This document shows positions 28,726 to 41,633 of a stretch of DNA of 64,000 nucleotides, one piece after another. This DNA is from Chondrosia reniformis (Eukaryota > Porifera > Demospongiae > Chondrillida > Chondrillidae): assembly GCA_947172415.1 (NCBI GenBank), contig OX359190.1:6386001-6450000 (forward strand), read 5' to 3'. Positions within the stretch are counted from its first letter, which is position 1, and every line of letters begins with the position of its first letter. The notes beneath the pieces were generated by a model that made no database searches, had not been told where the DNA came from, and saw nothing but the letters and a program-made list of their open reading frames with translations. The position numbers were made by a program, and so were the translations under genes.

Positions 28726-31700
28726 TTAGCTGGAATGATTTGAAAATTGCTTTGATTCCGTGTTAGTTGTTGATGGATGCTTCGAGTGTGCACTCCTTGT
28801 TTTGTATGAGAAGTAGACATCCAGACCTAGGCCAAGGAACACTAAAACAACTCCAATCCACTGCCTTGTTATAAGGGAATTACCAAATACAATAACAGAT
28901 GCTAATATGGTGAAGAACTTCCTTGTTGTTGTAATGATGGAGCAAGTGAGGGGACCAAATGCTGTAATGGTTTGATATATAAAAATCTACAGATAAGGAA
29001 GTCAACTGTTAAAGCATGCAGTAGTATGCAGTAGCATAGCTAATCGCCACATACAGTACGTAGGTATTGTACACAACCATTTTTCATCAATATTAAACTA
29101 GGAGGTACACAGACTCTAAGTTATTTACAATATGTATTAAGCAATTTAAACAATATATATTAAAACGTCTACATAACCAAACAAACAGTCATATTTACCT
29201 GTCCTATAGCACTGGTAATACCAAATTCAAACAGATTGTACATAACCTCTGGGTGCCTACTTATAAATCCAAAGGCCTTCACATATTCTTGTGTTAATAG
29301 TAATCCTACAGAGAAAGATAGAACAAGAAAATATGTGAGTAGCCTAGGTTCATCAGAACATAGATTACACTGACTGGTATACATGTAACCCTACATAAAG
29401 AGCACATCTGTGTGTTTATAGTCATTGCAAACATAGTAAAATGGTAATAGTTTTGCAACACGCAATTAACTTGATATACGTATAACATTAATTAATAGAT
29501 GTAAAAAACTGTGAAATCATTTGGAGTTCTTTCTATACATTTGCTGCCAAGCCAGAAAAGACCATTAAATTTTTTTCTTTGACTAATTCTTGCCAATGTT
29601 ACAACTAATTGAGGAGGGCTGCCATGGCAGAAGGTAAACACTGGGATAAGCCCATACCTTACTAGCCATTGTACCTGTTAACAAGGATCTCACTGTTTGA
29701 ACAGGTGTACATATGGTTGGGCAGTTTGTGGACCTCTGAATATCTTGAAGGAGAGCTGGGAGGCGTACCCCAAGAGTAATGAGAGTGTCATTTCCAATGT
29801 ATTGTCAGTCCAAGAGTAACTAGCCAAGATGGTGAGACTAGCCAGAGACAACTTACAGAAGACCCAAGCCCAGCAGAAGAGGTGTAATGACAAGAACGTT
29901 ACGGAACAGGAGCTCAAGGTGGGGGAGAAATGTGTTGGTTTTACTACCTACATCTTCAAGCAAGCTCCTAGCTAAGTGGCAGGGTCCCTACCCAGTACTG
30001 AGGAAACTTGGGCCTGTAACTTATGAGATAGCTATGTTCGACCATGGGAAGAGGAAAAGGGTACTTCATATCAATATGTTAAGGAAGTGACATCCACCCA
30101 TGAGCATCCATCTTTGGGTTGAAGGGGACGCTGATCCAACACCAACCGATGTGATTTTCTGGAAAGAGGGGGAGCAAATCAAAGAAACTTTCATCTCCAC
30201 TGATCTAACCCATAAGCAACAGAAGCAGCTACACCATCCTAAAAGGGTACACTGACGTGATGCGAGGGATCTTTTGCAAAACCACCCTGGTTGAGCACAG
30301 GATAGAGACTAAAGAGGGGACCCCAGTGAAAATGCCCCCCTCCCCCTATCGGGTGCCTTATGCTTACCAACAACAAGTGGCAAAAGAACTTGAGGACATG
30401 CTGGGTGGCCTTAAATGATAATCAATCATTGGGAGGGCCTACATTATCCAAATTGGATACTTTACAAGAAGCCTACCATAATAAACATGATAAAATCAGA
30501 GAACAAAAATTAAAAGAAAAGGAAATGAATAAATAGTGTTTTAGTTAGAAATTTAAGCTTAATTCACTTCGCCTCACTTCACGTATCTTATTTATACTGG
30601 GTGACCCATTAACTAAAGAAGTGTACTTTTCATGGGGCTTAGTTTAATGTACAGAAGGTAAATCAGTTAGATAGCAGTGAGTGAGACGTGGACCCTACAG
30701 AGAAGACACAGAAGTAAGATCCAGGCATGGAGATGAGGTACCTTAGGAGAGTAGAAGGTGTGACCAGAATGGACAGATTAACAAATGAAGACATTAGAAG
30801 AAGGCTGGAGGTTGAAGCAGTTTTAGAAGTGGCAGATAGGAAGAAGAAGGAGTGGAGGAAAAAGATTGAGGAAATGCCTTAGGAGAGGTTGGTGAGAAGA
30901 GTGTTTGAGGAAAAGGCGTGCTGTAAACTACCAAGAGGACGGTAAAGAAAGAGATGAAGAGACGATACTTAATTTTGCCTATATATTATTATGCAGAACA
31001 GTCAATATTCCTATAGTAACTGAAAATATTAAAGCATTTTTACTGTATGTAACAGCGACGAAAGAAAGAGATGGAGAGACGACACTTAATAATTTTGCCT
31101 ATATATTATTATGCAGAACAGTCTATATTCCTATAGTAACTGAAGATGTTAAAGCATTTTTACTGCAGGTAACAACGACCTCCTACTGAGGAGATGAGCT
31201 ACATGATGAATTGATTGATTGAGAATCTAGTCACTACAAAAGAAATCTAGTTACTGATGATCATTCTTCAGGGATAACACTTGTTACCACCAACTTGATC
31301 CGCCATTTTTTAATTACACAAATAATGTCATACCGTAGTTCAGGAAATTTTCGTGGGAAAAATTTTCGTGTTAAAATATTTTCGTGGTCTGGGGGTTACC
31401 ACGATATTGTACAACCTGTTATTATTCGTTGTTAAATATATTTCATGCGATAAATTTTCGTGGTTTGAGCCAACCATGAAAATATTTTAACAACGAAAAT
31501 TTCCCGAATTACGGTATGGAATTATAAAATTGTTCACGGCCTCAATTCTATTAGAAGACTTGATTTACCAACATTCGCTATATACATCTCTACATATACG
31601 TCATACCTTACTTAAACAAATGTGAAACATACATATCTGTAGGACTATTCTTTCACAATATGCACCATGCAATTCTCAAAATCGATTCCCCGTACAATAA

Positions 31701-34700
31701 GGACCCTTTTCACAGATTCAATCATTTATGATTAATTAATAATACTTTAAAAACAATTATCAGTACAGAATTTAAGAAGCAGCTATACCAAACACTTCCA
31801 TTAGAAATAGCCAGTGTTCAGGGATGGCATCTGGAATGTTTGGACGAAGATCTACACATTGAAGCCGAGGGAGATAATCGACAATAAAACATGCGGAAAA
31901 ATGGGTATCCTGACCATTTTACCAAATAGAGATCACCAAGATTTGTGTTTTCTAATCCAAAACATCCACACCTAACTATGGATCTACAGGATGTGATTTA
32001 CCAAATTCCTTGCCTTGACTGTACTGCAGTTTACTTTGGTGAAATTGGGAGGACCTGGGTTAGGAATGTCAACAGTAGCATAGCTGTTCGCTACCTCAAG
32101 ACTGGCCACTCAATTACATGGGATAAGGCAAAAAATATAGACCTGGAGACATACTGGCAGAGGAGATGGGTCAAAGAAGCCATCAGGATCCAGAAATGCC
32201 AGGTAAAGATGAATCTAGATCAAGGCATTGTAAAATATCAAGCCTGAGGGCAATTTAATAAGCATATACTTCCTGTTTTTCTACTCCTGATAGGGTCACA
32301 TGACAGGAAAGAAATGATGGGTATAAAAATTCCATCAGTTACCATTAGTCACTGAAGTAGACTCCCAAGGTCAAAATGTCTGGTTCTAAAGGAACAAACT
32401 GCCTAACTAAAAGCTCAAAATACTAAATATGAACCACCTCAAAATTAAACACTACCAGAGCAAATGCAATAATCAAAAATCAGTAGGGTTTAATGCTACT
32501 AGAGGACAATCTGACAAAGGTACCATGTATAATATACACAAAAAATTGAAAATGTCCATCACTAACCAATTCCAAGAATAAGGATAGTCCAAGCATTCAC
32601 TGAGAACATCATTTCATAGGGAGCAATCTTCCTACCTGCAGGCCTCTTTGTCTTAAGATGGTCCTGAATAGATCCTGTTAATCCATCCAGAAACAGGGAC
32701 ACAACCTACAGTATTTACATAGAAAAGGAATATGAATCTATCAACTTCTTCAAAATCTTTTCCTTACATTTGCAAATAGAATCTACGCAAAATCCAAAAC
32801 TTTGGATGAAGACATAACAATCTCTTTCTCCTTATCCATTAACCCATAAAGCAGATACTCCACACAAACTGACCTCAAGGTTGCACTCTTATTAATACAA
32901 AGGCATCTAGCTACAACTAAGCTGTTTCTGTATTACTTGCAAAACTGAAATTTTCCATTTAGGTTTTGTCTTAAATTTCAAAATCACCTAAATACTTAGG
33001 AAATGCTACCATTTATACCTACGAACGTACATATACATATATATACATATACATTATCATACATATGTGCCAACAAATAATTTGTGAAAGGAGACTTCCT
33101 TATACAGCTTAAGATAACTAAAAAGCGACTTCTCAATCGTTAGACTTTATTGGTATGATAACATACAAGTAACACTTCACCAAATCCCAGACTCCATCCT
33201 GATTGCTCTGATTCTTTAGGTTTCTTGTGCTGTAAAAATGTACAAGCAAGTAAACAAGTCACACATGTAAATATGAGATGATTAGCTTAAAGTCTACATT
33301 ACTAACATATACATATGTACACGTAAGTTGACATTAAACATTACAGGCCCAAGTTTATGTGATTTTGCAAAAAATGTAGTTAATGGCTACCCTACATTGA
33401 TGATTTTTAACAATGACAATTGTGGATTCAGTATGCTTAGTTTTACAAACACCTCTTCAGCTTTAAGAATTCACATCCATCAATGCATGCATACTGACAC
33501 ATCAGTAATTAAAATGGCATTGATGATTCAGATAACATCCAATTAAATAAAAACATGTCAAAAGTTTTGATAGCAGTGTTTACAAACATTGTATCTATGA
33601 AACGTAACAAACAAGACAGTGATGATGTGACAAAGCTATCCATACAGTAGAGATATTTGGAAACTTAGAAAGACACATCACTTTAATGTTTAGGTATATA
33701 TGTAATACATCGTCCCTACTTGCAGGTGTTTTTACACGCATATAAGCAGGCACAAAATTTAACAGAAATATGCTAAGTAGGTCCTTTTATCCCTGAAAAT
33801 GGGATGCAATAAGACCACTAGTGCCTACAGAAATAAAATGGACTAAGAGTAACTGAAAGATTAGTCAGGTTTGCTAGTCCAATTATCCACATTTGGTCTA
33901 GTGTACTCTGGGACCAGCAAAGATATGGCATTATGTGCATCATATAACAAGAATACATAATAACTTAACACCCATAAGAGGAAAGATCTGAATCTTCCAT
34001 CTACGTATTTACAAAGCTGTTTAATTACTACTGTTTCTTCTCAAACCATTTTCCCACTGTAGTGTAACACGTCTATTCAATGTTATCTCAGGCAACTTTC
34101 TCTGTAATATGGGTGCAATCTGGCCTCACTACTGGTAATCATATTGCTAAATCATAAAAGACTACACCACCTACGTACGTATATACATGCAGTTATAAAG
34201 TACACCTGGGAACAGTTCAGATCTATACTCTATATTAAGAGAGCCTAAAAGACAAACGAAACCTTTGACTCTTACAATGTACATACGTATATCTTTTAGA
34301 TAAAGCATCTTTCAACTTGTTGAACGTCTAAAGACACAGTATTGCGTTGTATCTTCTGGTAGAATATTTCAACTCAGAAGATCTTAATCAGCAACTGATG
34401 GATTGGCTCTCCTGTTGCAATGTTATAAACACTTTTTACCGCCATTTCAATTTCCTCTCATAGCTGTCTGTTCAAATTGTTGAACTGCTGAAAGGGTGGT
34501 CTTGGGTACGTATCACATCTCCCAGCACTCAGGGTATTTATCATTGTCTTCAACTTTTAGTTCTCTTCACACACCACTATAGCTCCATTTTCCTTGATAG
34601 GCTAAGTTTTACTTCTTACAGTGGTCCTTAAATTAGTTAACTTCTTGCAGTGGTCTTTAAACTCACAGACATACTGTGTTTTTATCAGTAGTTGCTATAG

Positions 34701-37700
34701 CAAATTAATTGGGTCCATTTATATATATTTACAGTACATAGGCTATACGTTAGAGTCCTGAATGATTACATTCATTAACAGTTTTTTATTACAACTGAAT
34801 TAAGAGAGTAAACTGTAATGTGCTTTTTTCCTGTAAATTCTTTTGGCAACAACTTTGTAACTACTTTTGTAATTAGCTAAACTTTTGTCAACCACATGCT
34901 TGTGCATAAGATACACTTCAGACCCTATAAGTGTATAACAAAATCTGGCACACAGGTCAGACAGTACGAATACAAGTAAAGATTCATCAGTGACTTAACA
35001 ATTCACTTCATCATTACAATCCTATTGAACTGTCATCACTCCTGTCAGTTTGTATTTTTGTATAAGTGCATAAGAACACATACACATAACACACATGCAC
35101 TACAGCAATAGATAAGTATGTACATACAGTATATAGTATATGCTGGGTTTTGCTATCCAGACTCTTGGTTTAACCAAGAGTTACCAAGAGGGCATCTATT
35201 GTGTTCTTCGAGTTAAAATATGATTTAACAATGTGAAAAAAGTTAAGATTGAACTTTTAATATCAAAAACTGATCTTAAGCTCAAATGTCTCATCAGGAG
35301 ACTCTGGATTTATCCCACCCACTCATGTTCCCTGAGACGCTGAGCTAATGGGTGGAACCAAAGTTAACTTAATGGGAAACAGAGTCTCCTCATAACCACT
35401 CGATAAGATGGTTGAACCACAGACAGTGGGTTTCATCTTTATTAGGAGATTCATCAGTATGGCTTACTATGAAACTCTGAGTGACTACTTTGCTAATAAG
35501 TACTCCCAATTGCTTGTGGTTTCCTTATCAGCAGATAAGAGATTCTTTCTACGTATACGTATACTAAGGGATCACTTTTTATATGAATTTAGTACAGCTT
35601 TCAATTTACTGCGTAATTATATATAATATTAAATGAAATGAAATATTATATATAATAGTGAAATATTAATTCATGTATGCAAATGGTGTGTGCAAGACCA
35701 GCGATTTGCTCGAGTGTTTTCAATGGTAATCTCAATACCAACAATAATTGCAACTCAATCAACTCTAATGTACGTATGTAGGTATTAAATGTAAGTGTTA
35801 AACCTAATGTCTTTACAGGTGTATTAGATTTTTCATGCAACACAGCAGTTGCTGAATTTCACCTGTCTAATCAAAAGGTGACCCTTTTTAAGGCCAGCAA
35901 AGCAAGAGTACATCATGCCTACCACTATGGCTTGAACAGGATAAAGGTTACCATTTAACGGTTAACCTTTAAACCAGCTAACGGTTAGCGGTTAACTGAC
36001 AAAGGAAACTTAAGCATCAAAAGTCGATCGAAACCAAGTTAGGTTACAAATGGCAAAGCTACCATTAGTAGAGGCAAAACATGTGTATACAAACGCAGCG
36101 TGTCCCTAAGATTAGAACAGATTTAGATTTCACACAAATATTCATAAGTAGCAGGCAAATGCAAAGGTGGTGGCTACAAAAGACTATATTGCCAGTTCAT
36201 AAACACAGTATTAATTAGTGTTCGCTTACCTCAGAATACATAAAGAGTGCTACTCCACAAACAATGAGAAGTACATTAAAAAACTTTGAAATATGGTGTT
36301 TTTTCTTGGCAAATAACAAACCAAGCAATAAAACTACAAAAGAGACAAACATACGCATTATCACACTATAAACAATTGTATATATGTAGGAACAGTGCAA
36401 GTGGTACCCCACATAACTGGCATCCCTGAACTGTGGTTACTTCTCAAATGTGGACGTTTTTGATGCACAGACTATTTATGCGATTCTGCTAATATATAAA
36501 ACTAATCAACCACCTCCACTAATCCACAATACATAATACCATGGACATACTGTAGGTGAGATCCCAACATATTACATCCTTATAAAACTCCCTCGATATT
36601 ACAGACTCCTCACCTATATCAGTATAATAGCTTTTCTCGATATAATTATAAGCCAATATAATGAGCAAGTTTTCACATTCAGCACTTGCTGTGCATAGAG
36701 CATAGGGCAAGATGGCGTAAGTTCTTCAGACAACAAGTTATATTGAACACTCTAGTTGGATATTGCAGTTAAAACCATTAAAACCCTGAAACAAGGAACC
36801 CCTATAAAAAGGACACTTAATGCAATCCCAAGGATATCCAGATCATAGGGCTTCCAATGCAAGTCACTTTACAATTCAAATTTATTGCAAAATATTTATG
36901 TATGAAGAGTACATAACACAATAAGTAGTGCTACAGCTCCCATGGAATCATGTAAAATATATTAACATCAAAGGGTTCCAAACTTAATTCACAACCTATA
37001 TGAACTTAAAATCAATAAAAGCAGAACTCTTCATTGATCTCTAGTTTCAGAGGACACTGATTCTATTTAACTCTTTCTAATTGATCTTTTAACCTAAGCA
37101 TTCCAAAAAATTCACAATATGCGCCTTTAGATAGAAAGTATCATTGACTGCTTTCTTGTCATACAAATCAATAAAATGCAGTCTAACAGCATTAATTGTT
37201 CAGTGGCCCCTTTTAAGTTATTCGTCTACAGTGAAGCGGGCCACAGTATGAGACCAAGATGTCAATATGTAAATAAGATTGTGGCTAAAAGCAAAAGATA
37301 AACATCATACACTCATTCAATTCACCAAGAAAAGAAAATTAATTATTTCCATTTCCAAATTCTTCCACAAAACTAAACAATCTCACAGAACACATCAGTT
37401 TCCTTTCTCTAGAGCTCATAATTTACTTTAAAATATTGTCACTCTAAAATATCTCATTTATAGAGAGCAGTGTTATTGCAAGCTTTCCTTTTTACATTTT
37501 ACATTAATATACATGATAAAACAGTTGTGGTTTGATTATCAGCTTGATTTATCCAACCTTTGGGTTTAAGGAAAAGACTACATGTCAGCTGCTTAAACAT
37601 ACATAAACAACTCACTGAAACAGACTATCTTACCTGGAATAGGTTTACAAGACTTTCCCAAAACTTGCATTGGGAAAGTAATATATGCTAATGCAGAATT

Positions 37701-40034
37701 ACTAGCCAACATTGAGCCCATAGAACTCAAGGCCAAGAAGGAATACAGCCTGATTGGTTTCATTGAAGGTTTCATGTGAAATAAATAACAAGCTACAAGG
37801 AGAGAATGGACTGAATGTGAAATATCTATTCATAACAAACTTGTGAAAGAAACCAACAAAGTCATACTATATTGACTACTTAGATAAAGTCTCAAGTACA
37901 CATTGGAAGTAATACTTTACAGTGTGTTTGCTATGTCTTGCATTCTAACAGATGAAATGACTACCATATAAGGGTTTCCTAAGGAGTTGGTCGCCCCCAC
38001 AATGCTCTACATTCCTCTAGTTTATATATTAGGCAGTGAATGTTAACTGAGGTACGTACATACCCTATACAGTCCGCCTTCTACATAACTACTACTTTTC
38101 ATGCCTCTGAAGTGTTAATGTACTAAATGGCCAGAGCACTACCAGTACAGTACTTACCTATTGCAGCTACTGACAAATTGACTATGGCTTGAGAAAACAC
38201 TAAAAATCCAAAGAATTTGAATTTTTCTCCTCCAAAATCTGTTTTAGCTCTACAAAAGAAAAGTGTGCACGTATGTCATTGGAAATATGTTGATAATCAG
38301 TTTATAGACTGTTTAACCATGTAGGCAGCCACAAAATATAATATACAATGGAATTAGTTTAAAATGAACCTGCTTACAATTAACATACATAGAGTAGGTT
38401 TCTAAAATAAAATACAAAGATAAAAGTAATGTAATGTATTAATTTGCAATATTAGCACACATACAAATTCCTGATCTGATACTAGACTACGTACGTCTGT
38501 TAGCTTTGAAATTTATGTGTGGTACTTCTGTTGATGAAGTACAACTACATAGATGAATAATTTTTTCTATGTTACCAATAATGTCTGAAGCAAAAATAAC
38601 AACTGCACAAGAGAAAAAGTCCTGATTTCTGTACAATATTGAAGGCTGCAAAGAATTTAGGGCTATAAGTGGGTTCTCATATACTACAAATTACTAGTCA
38701 GCAAAGATAAGCAATTCTAATAAATTGTTCATTAAAGATTCAAAATAAAGAAGATAAATAGTGAATCTTACAGACAATCATCAATTTCAACATTTATCAG
38801 GGTTTCTTTCAAAGGGGGCAATTTGCCCCCCCCCCCCTTTAAAAATTTGTGCCCGGCCCCCTTGATAATGACGAATGTTATATGCTATATATGTGATAGA
38901 ATGAACTTTGGTGCACTAAATATGTTTGCCCCCCCCCCCCCCCCCTTGATCGTCATTTTCCCCTCTTGCTAAATACTCTGAACAAAACACTGCTTATGCA
39001 TTTTCACATAAGCAGAAGGATATACTTCTTATATCACATACAGGAGTGCATTGGGGGAACATTTGCCCCCCTAGACTTTTGGGAACTCCTCAAACTGCTT
39101 CAACACCCTCATAACATTGCCCCCTAAAATTTGAAAGTTTTCATTTTGCCCCCTCTGGCCCCAAGTTCTGTATGCAGCCCTGCTATACTCAAACCATCTT
39201 TACAGGCTAACTGTGTCTGTAACAGTATGGTTTGGTATGTACAAGCACAAAGCAAATCAATGGTGAAAGAGAAGTAAGTAAACATCACTTCCTCAGTGGA
39301 GTTAATCTAGGAAGCCTAGGCCAACTTATTGAGGGAAACACGTGTACATATGCCTAATACTAACACTATTTCAGTATTAAAAACTAGCTATTTGCCCTCT
39401 AGTCCCTTTGAAATAATGCATAGTAAGTACGTATAGAAAATTCGTAGTATTGTTAACCTCTTACATGGGACACAACCCTACAGAATACAGGATAAAATAA
39501 TGATCCGAACACGGAAAGTCAAAGCTAACGGCATTTAACCAAACTGGGAATGCCATTAGCTGACTGTCTACACTTGGCTTCTGAGTGTGTCGGGTAATTC
39601 TCTTTACAATTGTCTGTCGCTTCCAATTCAAACCACATCTAAACAGGCCATGCACAGTGCCCTTTTTAGGATAACGAAGAACTCAAAACAATACTTGATC
39701 CTCGCTGAAAACATTACTTAGTCGAGGTAAAGGGAAAAGGCGATTATGAGACTCACTATTGGGAGTCCAAAGATACGTTTTGCTCAACTAAAACTCACAT
39801 TTTTTCTTGAACTAAGGCGTACAGTAGGTAGGAAAAGAATACACCGAAGAAACAGATTAAAAGACGCCTTGCCGTAGCCATTACACTGTTCTCTTCTAAA
39901 TCCTCTCCAATTGCTTCACTTGGAGGTAGCTGTGATGAAATCTCAACCACAACTCTTTCTGAGGACTCGCTACTCACCATCGTGTTAAGCAACCATTGGT
40001 CAATCGATAAATAGGCGTCACCATTATCGATCAT
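28726..40034 (-). CDS. SLC35B1: SLC35B1 nucleotide(-sugar) transporter of the ER, complete
   Basis: A multi-pass ER transporter of the drug/metabolite-transporter fold. The vertebrate protein is reported to exchange ATP and ADP across the ER membrane. Eight exons join in phase: 40034-39799, 38249-38158, 37792-37634, 36333-36230, 33229-33167, 32705-32567, 29305-29199 and 28986-28726, giving 386 codons. All introns are GT-AG. Hallmarks in order: [12 protein letters not shown] (TM1), [78 protein letters not shown] and [14 protein letters not shown]. The first ATG gives about 50 extra N-terminal residues compared with vertebrate forms; an ATG just before ATARRLL is the other candidate. No lysine-based ER retrieval signal ends the tail. 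Intron 29306-32566 is full of transposon remnants. Confidence 0.94.
29690..30420 (+). mobile_element. Ty3/gypsy-type fragment, integrase end followed by RT start
   Basis: Bases about 29725-30090 encode, with small breaks, the C-terminal integrase tail: [26 protein letters not shown], then [14 protein letters not shown]. This is the GPY/F-type module. About 170 bp further, 30255-30415 reads like the N-terminal start of a gypsy reverse transcriptase ([33 protein letters not shown]) in the same orientation. Integrase before RT is the order known from Gmr1-like gypsy elements. The fragment lies antisense in an SLC35B1 intron and has no LTRs in view. Confidence 0.7.
30944..31190. repeat. 117-bp tandem duplication
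   Basis: Two head-to-tail copies starting aaagaaagagatg at 30944 and 31061. They share gcctatatattattatgcag and aaagcatttttactg. A short attg-repeat tail follows at about 31210-31225. No coding role is evident. Confidence 0.85.
31333..31514. mobile_element. 182-bp MITE with CCGTARTTC inverted ends and TA flanks
   Basis: Inverted termini ccgtagttcaggaaattttc and ccgtaattcgggaaattttc (reverse complement of the right end), flanked by TA, with inner inverted ttaaaatattttc. A short mariner-type non-autonomous element in an SLC35B1 intron. Confidence 0.85.
31945..32247 (+). pseudogene. Penelope GIY-YIG endonuclease fragment
   Basis: One open frame reads [25 protein letters not shown], which has the shape of a Penelope GIY-YIG start. 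It is followed by a shortened middle and [20 protein letters not shown], the usual C-terminal end. The middle of the nuclease is deleted, so it is a dead fragment. Confidence 0.78.
33230..36229 (-). other. SLC35B1 intron 4, nothing recognised
   Basis: Three kilobases of AT-rich intron between exons 4 and 5. I see no repeats with clear ends, no RNA genes and no coding fragments. Confidence 0.5.
36334..37633 (-). other. SLC35B1 intron 3, nothing recognised
   Basis: AT-rich intron with no recognisable element. Confidence 0.5.
38250..39798 (-). other. SLC35B1 intron 1 with C-rich repeats
   Basis: Contains poly-C runs at about 38828-38842 and 38930-38946. Several gcccccct-type stretches to about 39170 look like diverged pieces of one low-complexity repeat. 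No exon is visible. Confidence 0.55.
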
Positions 40035-41044
40035 CTACAAAGTCATCAATTTCGATAATCAATTAAAAGAAGGCGTTGTATCTTCTAGTTCATTCTAGGC
40101 ACTGTTTGTACCACCACTCCAATCAGTGCCCCTCCCGACCTGACACACCAAACACTGGATCACTATGGCTTGTTTAAGTCCTTAGGTACAAGAGGGATAA
40201 TTGGATTCAACCATTTTCTAGTAAAGGCAACCACCTTCCTCCTGTAGTCTGTATGAATAAAAAAGGCACATTTAGACTCGGATGGTGATGAGGATGCCCA
40301 GCAATACTGGATAAGATTGTGCAACTCCCAATTCCAATAAGCTCATTCAACTGCTTTAGAATTTTGGGCTTTCAATACAGCTCCCAAGCACTGATATATA
40401 GATATTTTCAAATGGAAAAAAAACTAGATGTAAAAGTAAATTTTATGCTATTCCACTTTTTCACTGTACATTTATTAGAGTGATCTTTGACCTCACTTCT
40501 TATATCCACAAGTGGTTAGCCATCTTGCAGTGTACTCTCTCTGCATCCTTTTTGAGAACCAGCAGTGTCCTAACAGTCTCTTCTTCCACTACCTCCTAAA
40601 TACCAGCCTCTCTCTCCCTTCTGATCTCCAGCCAATGCAGGAGCTCATTCTGAGACAACACTTGCTCTCTCAATGACTTATATCTCAGTTGACTGACTGA
40701 CTTTGGTTGGGGGGCATTCTTCTGTTTTGATAGAGGTTGTCAAATCCTCCTCAGTGTATGGCACTGGATGCCCTACACTCTGCAGCAGAGTGAAGTACAT
40801 ATGTACGTAGGTCCACTAAAGGGAACACTCTGGGATGCCCATTACACTTACTAGCTTGCTCTTTAGTCTCCTTATAAATATTCTTCAGACAACAGGGTAA
40901 GAGACAATTTGGTAACTTGCACACAGGGACATAAAGGCCGGGGCCTTTAATTTATTTCTTGAACAATGTCCCTTGTCTCTCACCCTGTTGTTTATGTGAA
41001 TGCATGAAAGCAAGCAACGGTACTCCTAGCTCACACTCAAGGCA
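40035..41044. other. Intergenic upstream of SLC35B1
   Basis: The part adjoining 40035 should hold the SLC35B1 promoter and 5' UTR. No TATA box is obvious. The remainder contains no ORF or repeat I can name. Confidence 0.45.
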
Positions 41045-41487
41045 AGTCAAATCTGTGGTGATTATTGGCTGAGAACCCCTGCATGAGACTGGAATTTTTG
41101 CTGATAATGGCATGCAGATGCATCATCTTCAGTCTATACTAAGGTGTGAAAAGGTAATTGGAAGGCCATGTGTTTAACCTTATATGATCTGTAGAGACTA
41201 CTACTCTGTATGCAGCAGTTGAGAATTTCAGTGTGGCTAAAGTCTTGTAGCATTTAATATACCTGATTGTGATTATTTTGGGAGTCATTTGCATCCGTAT
41301 TATATTATATACCTCAGTGTGATTATCTTGGGAGTCACTTGCATCCGTGTATAAATTTGTAACTTGCACTGTGTAGTACTTGATTGTATTTAAACAATAT
41401 ACGTATATATATATATATATATATACAAGGTTACGAACAGGAAGCCATACGTTAACATAATTTCTAAAAACAATATAGGGGCGCCAC
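41045..41487 (-). repeat. Hairpin-headed repeat with body shared with 57795-58345
   Basis: On the minus strand: a GC hairpin remnant (ggctgtggcgcccc), the conserved 75-bp module, a TA run, caatcaagtactacacagtg, then about 200 bp that match 58140-58345. The order and orientation are the same in both copies, so they are one dispersed family. Confidence 0.7.
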
Positions 41488-41633
41488 AGCCAATAAATAA
41501 AGCATGCACCTTTGAATACCAAGGGTTAATAATATTGTGTGGTAAGTAAACCATATTCTCTGAAAACAAAATTCTGTGTAAATTTAGATTTTTTACATTA
41601 ACTTCGTATATAAACCACTAACATAATTTTATG

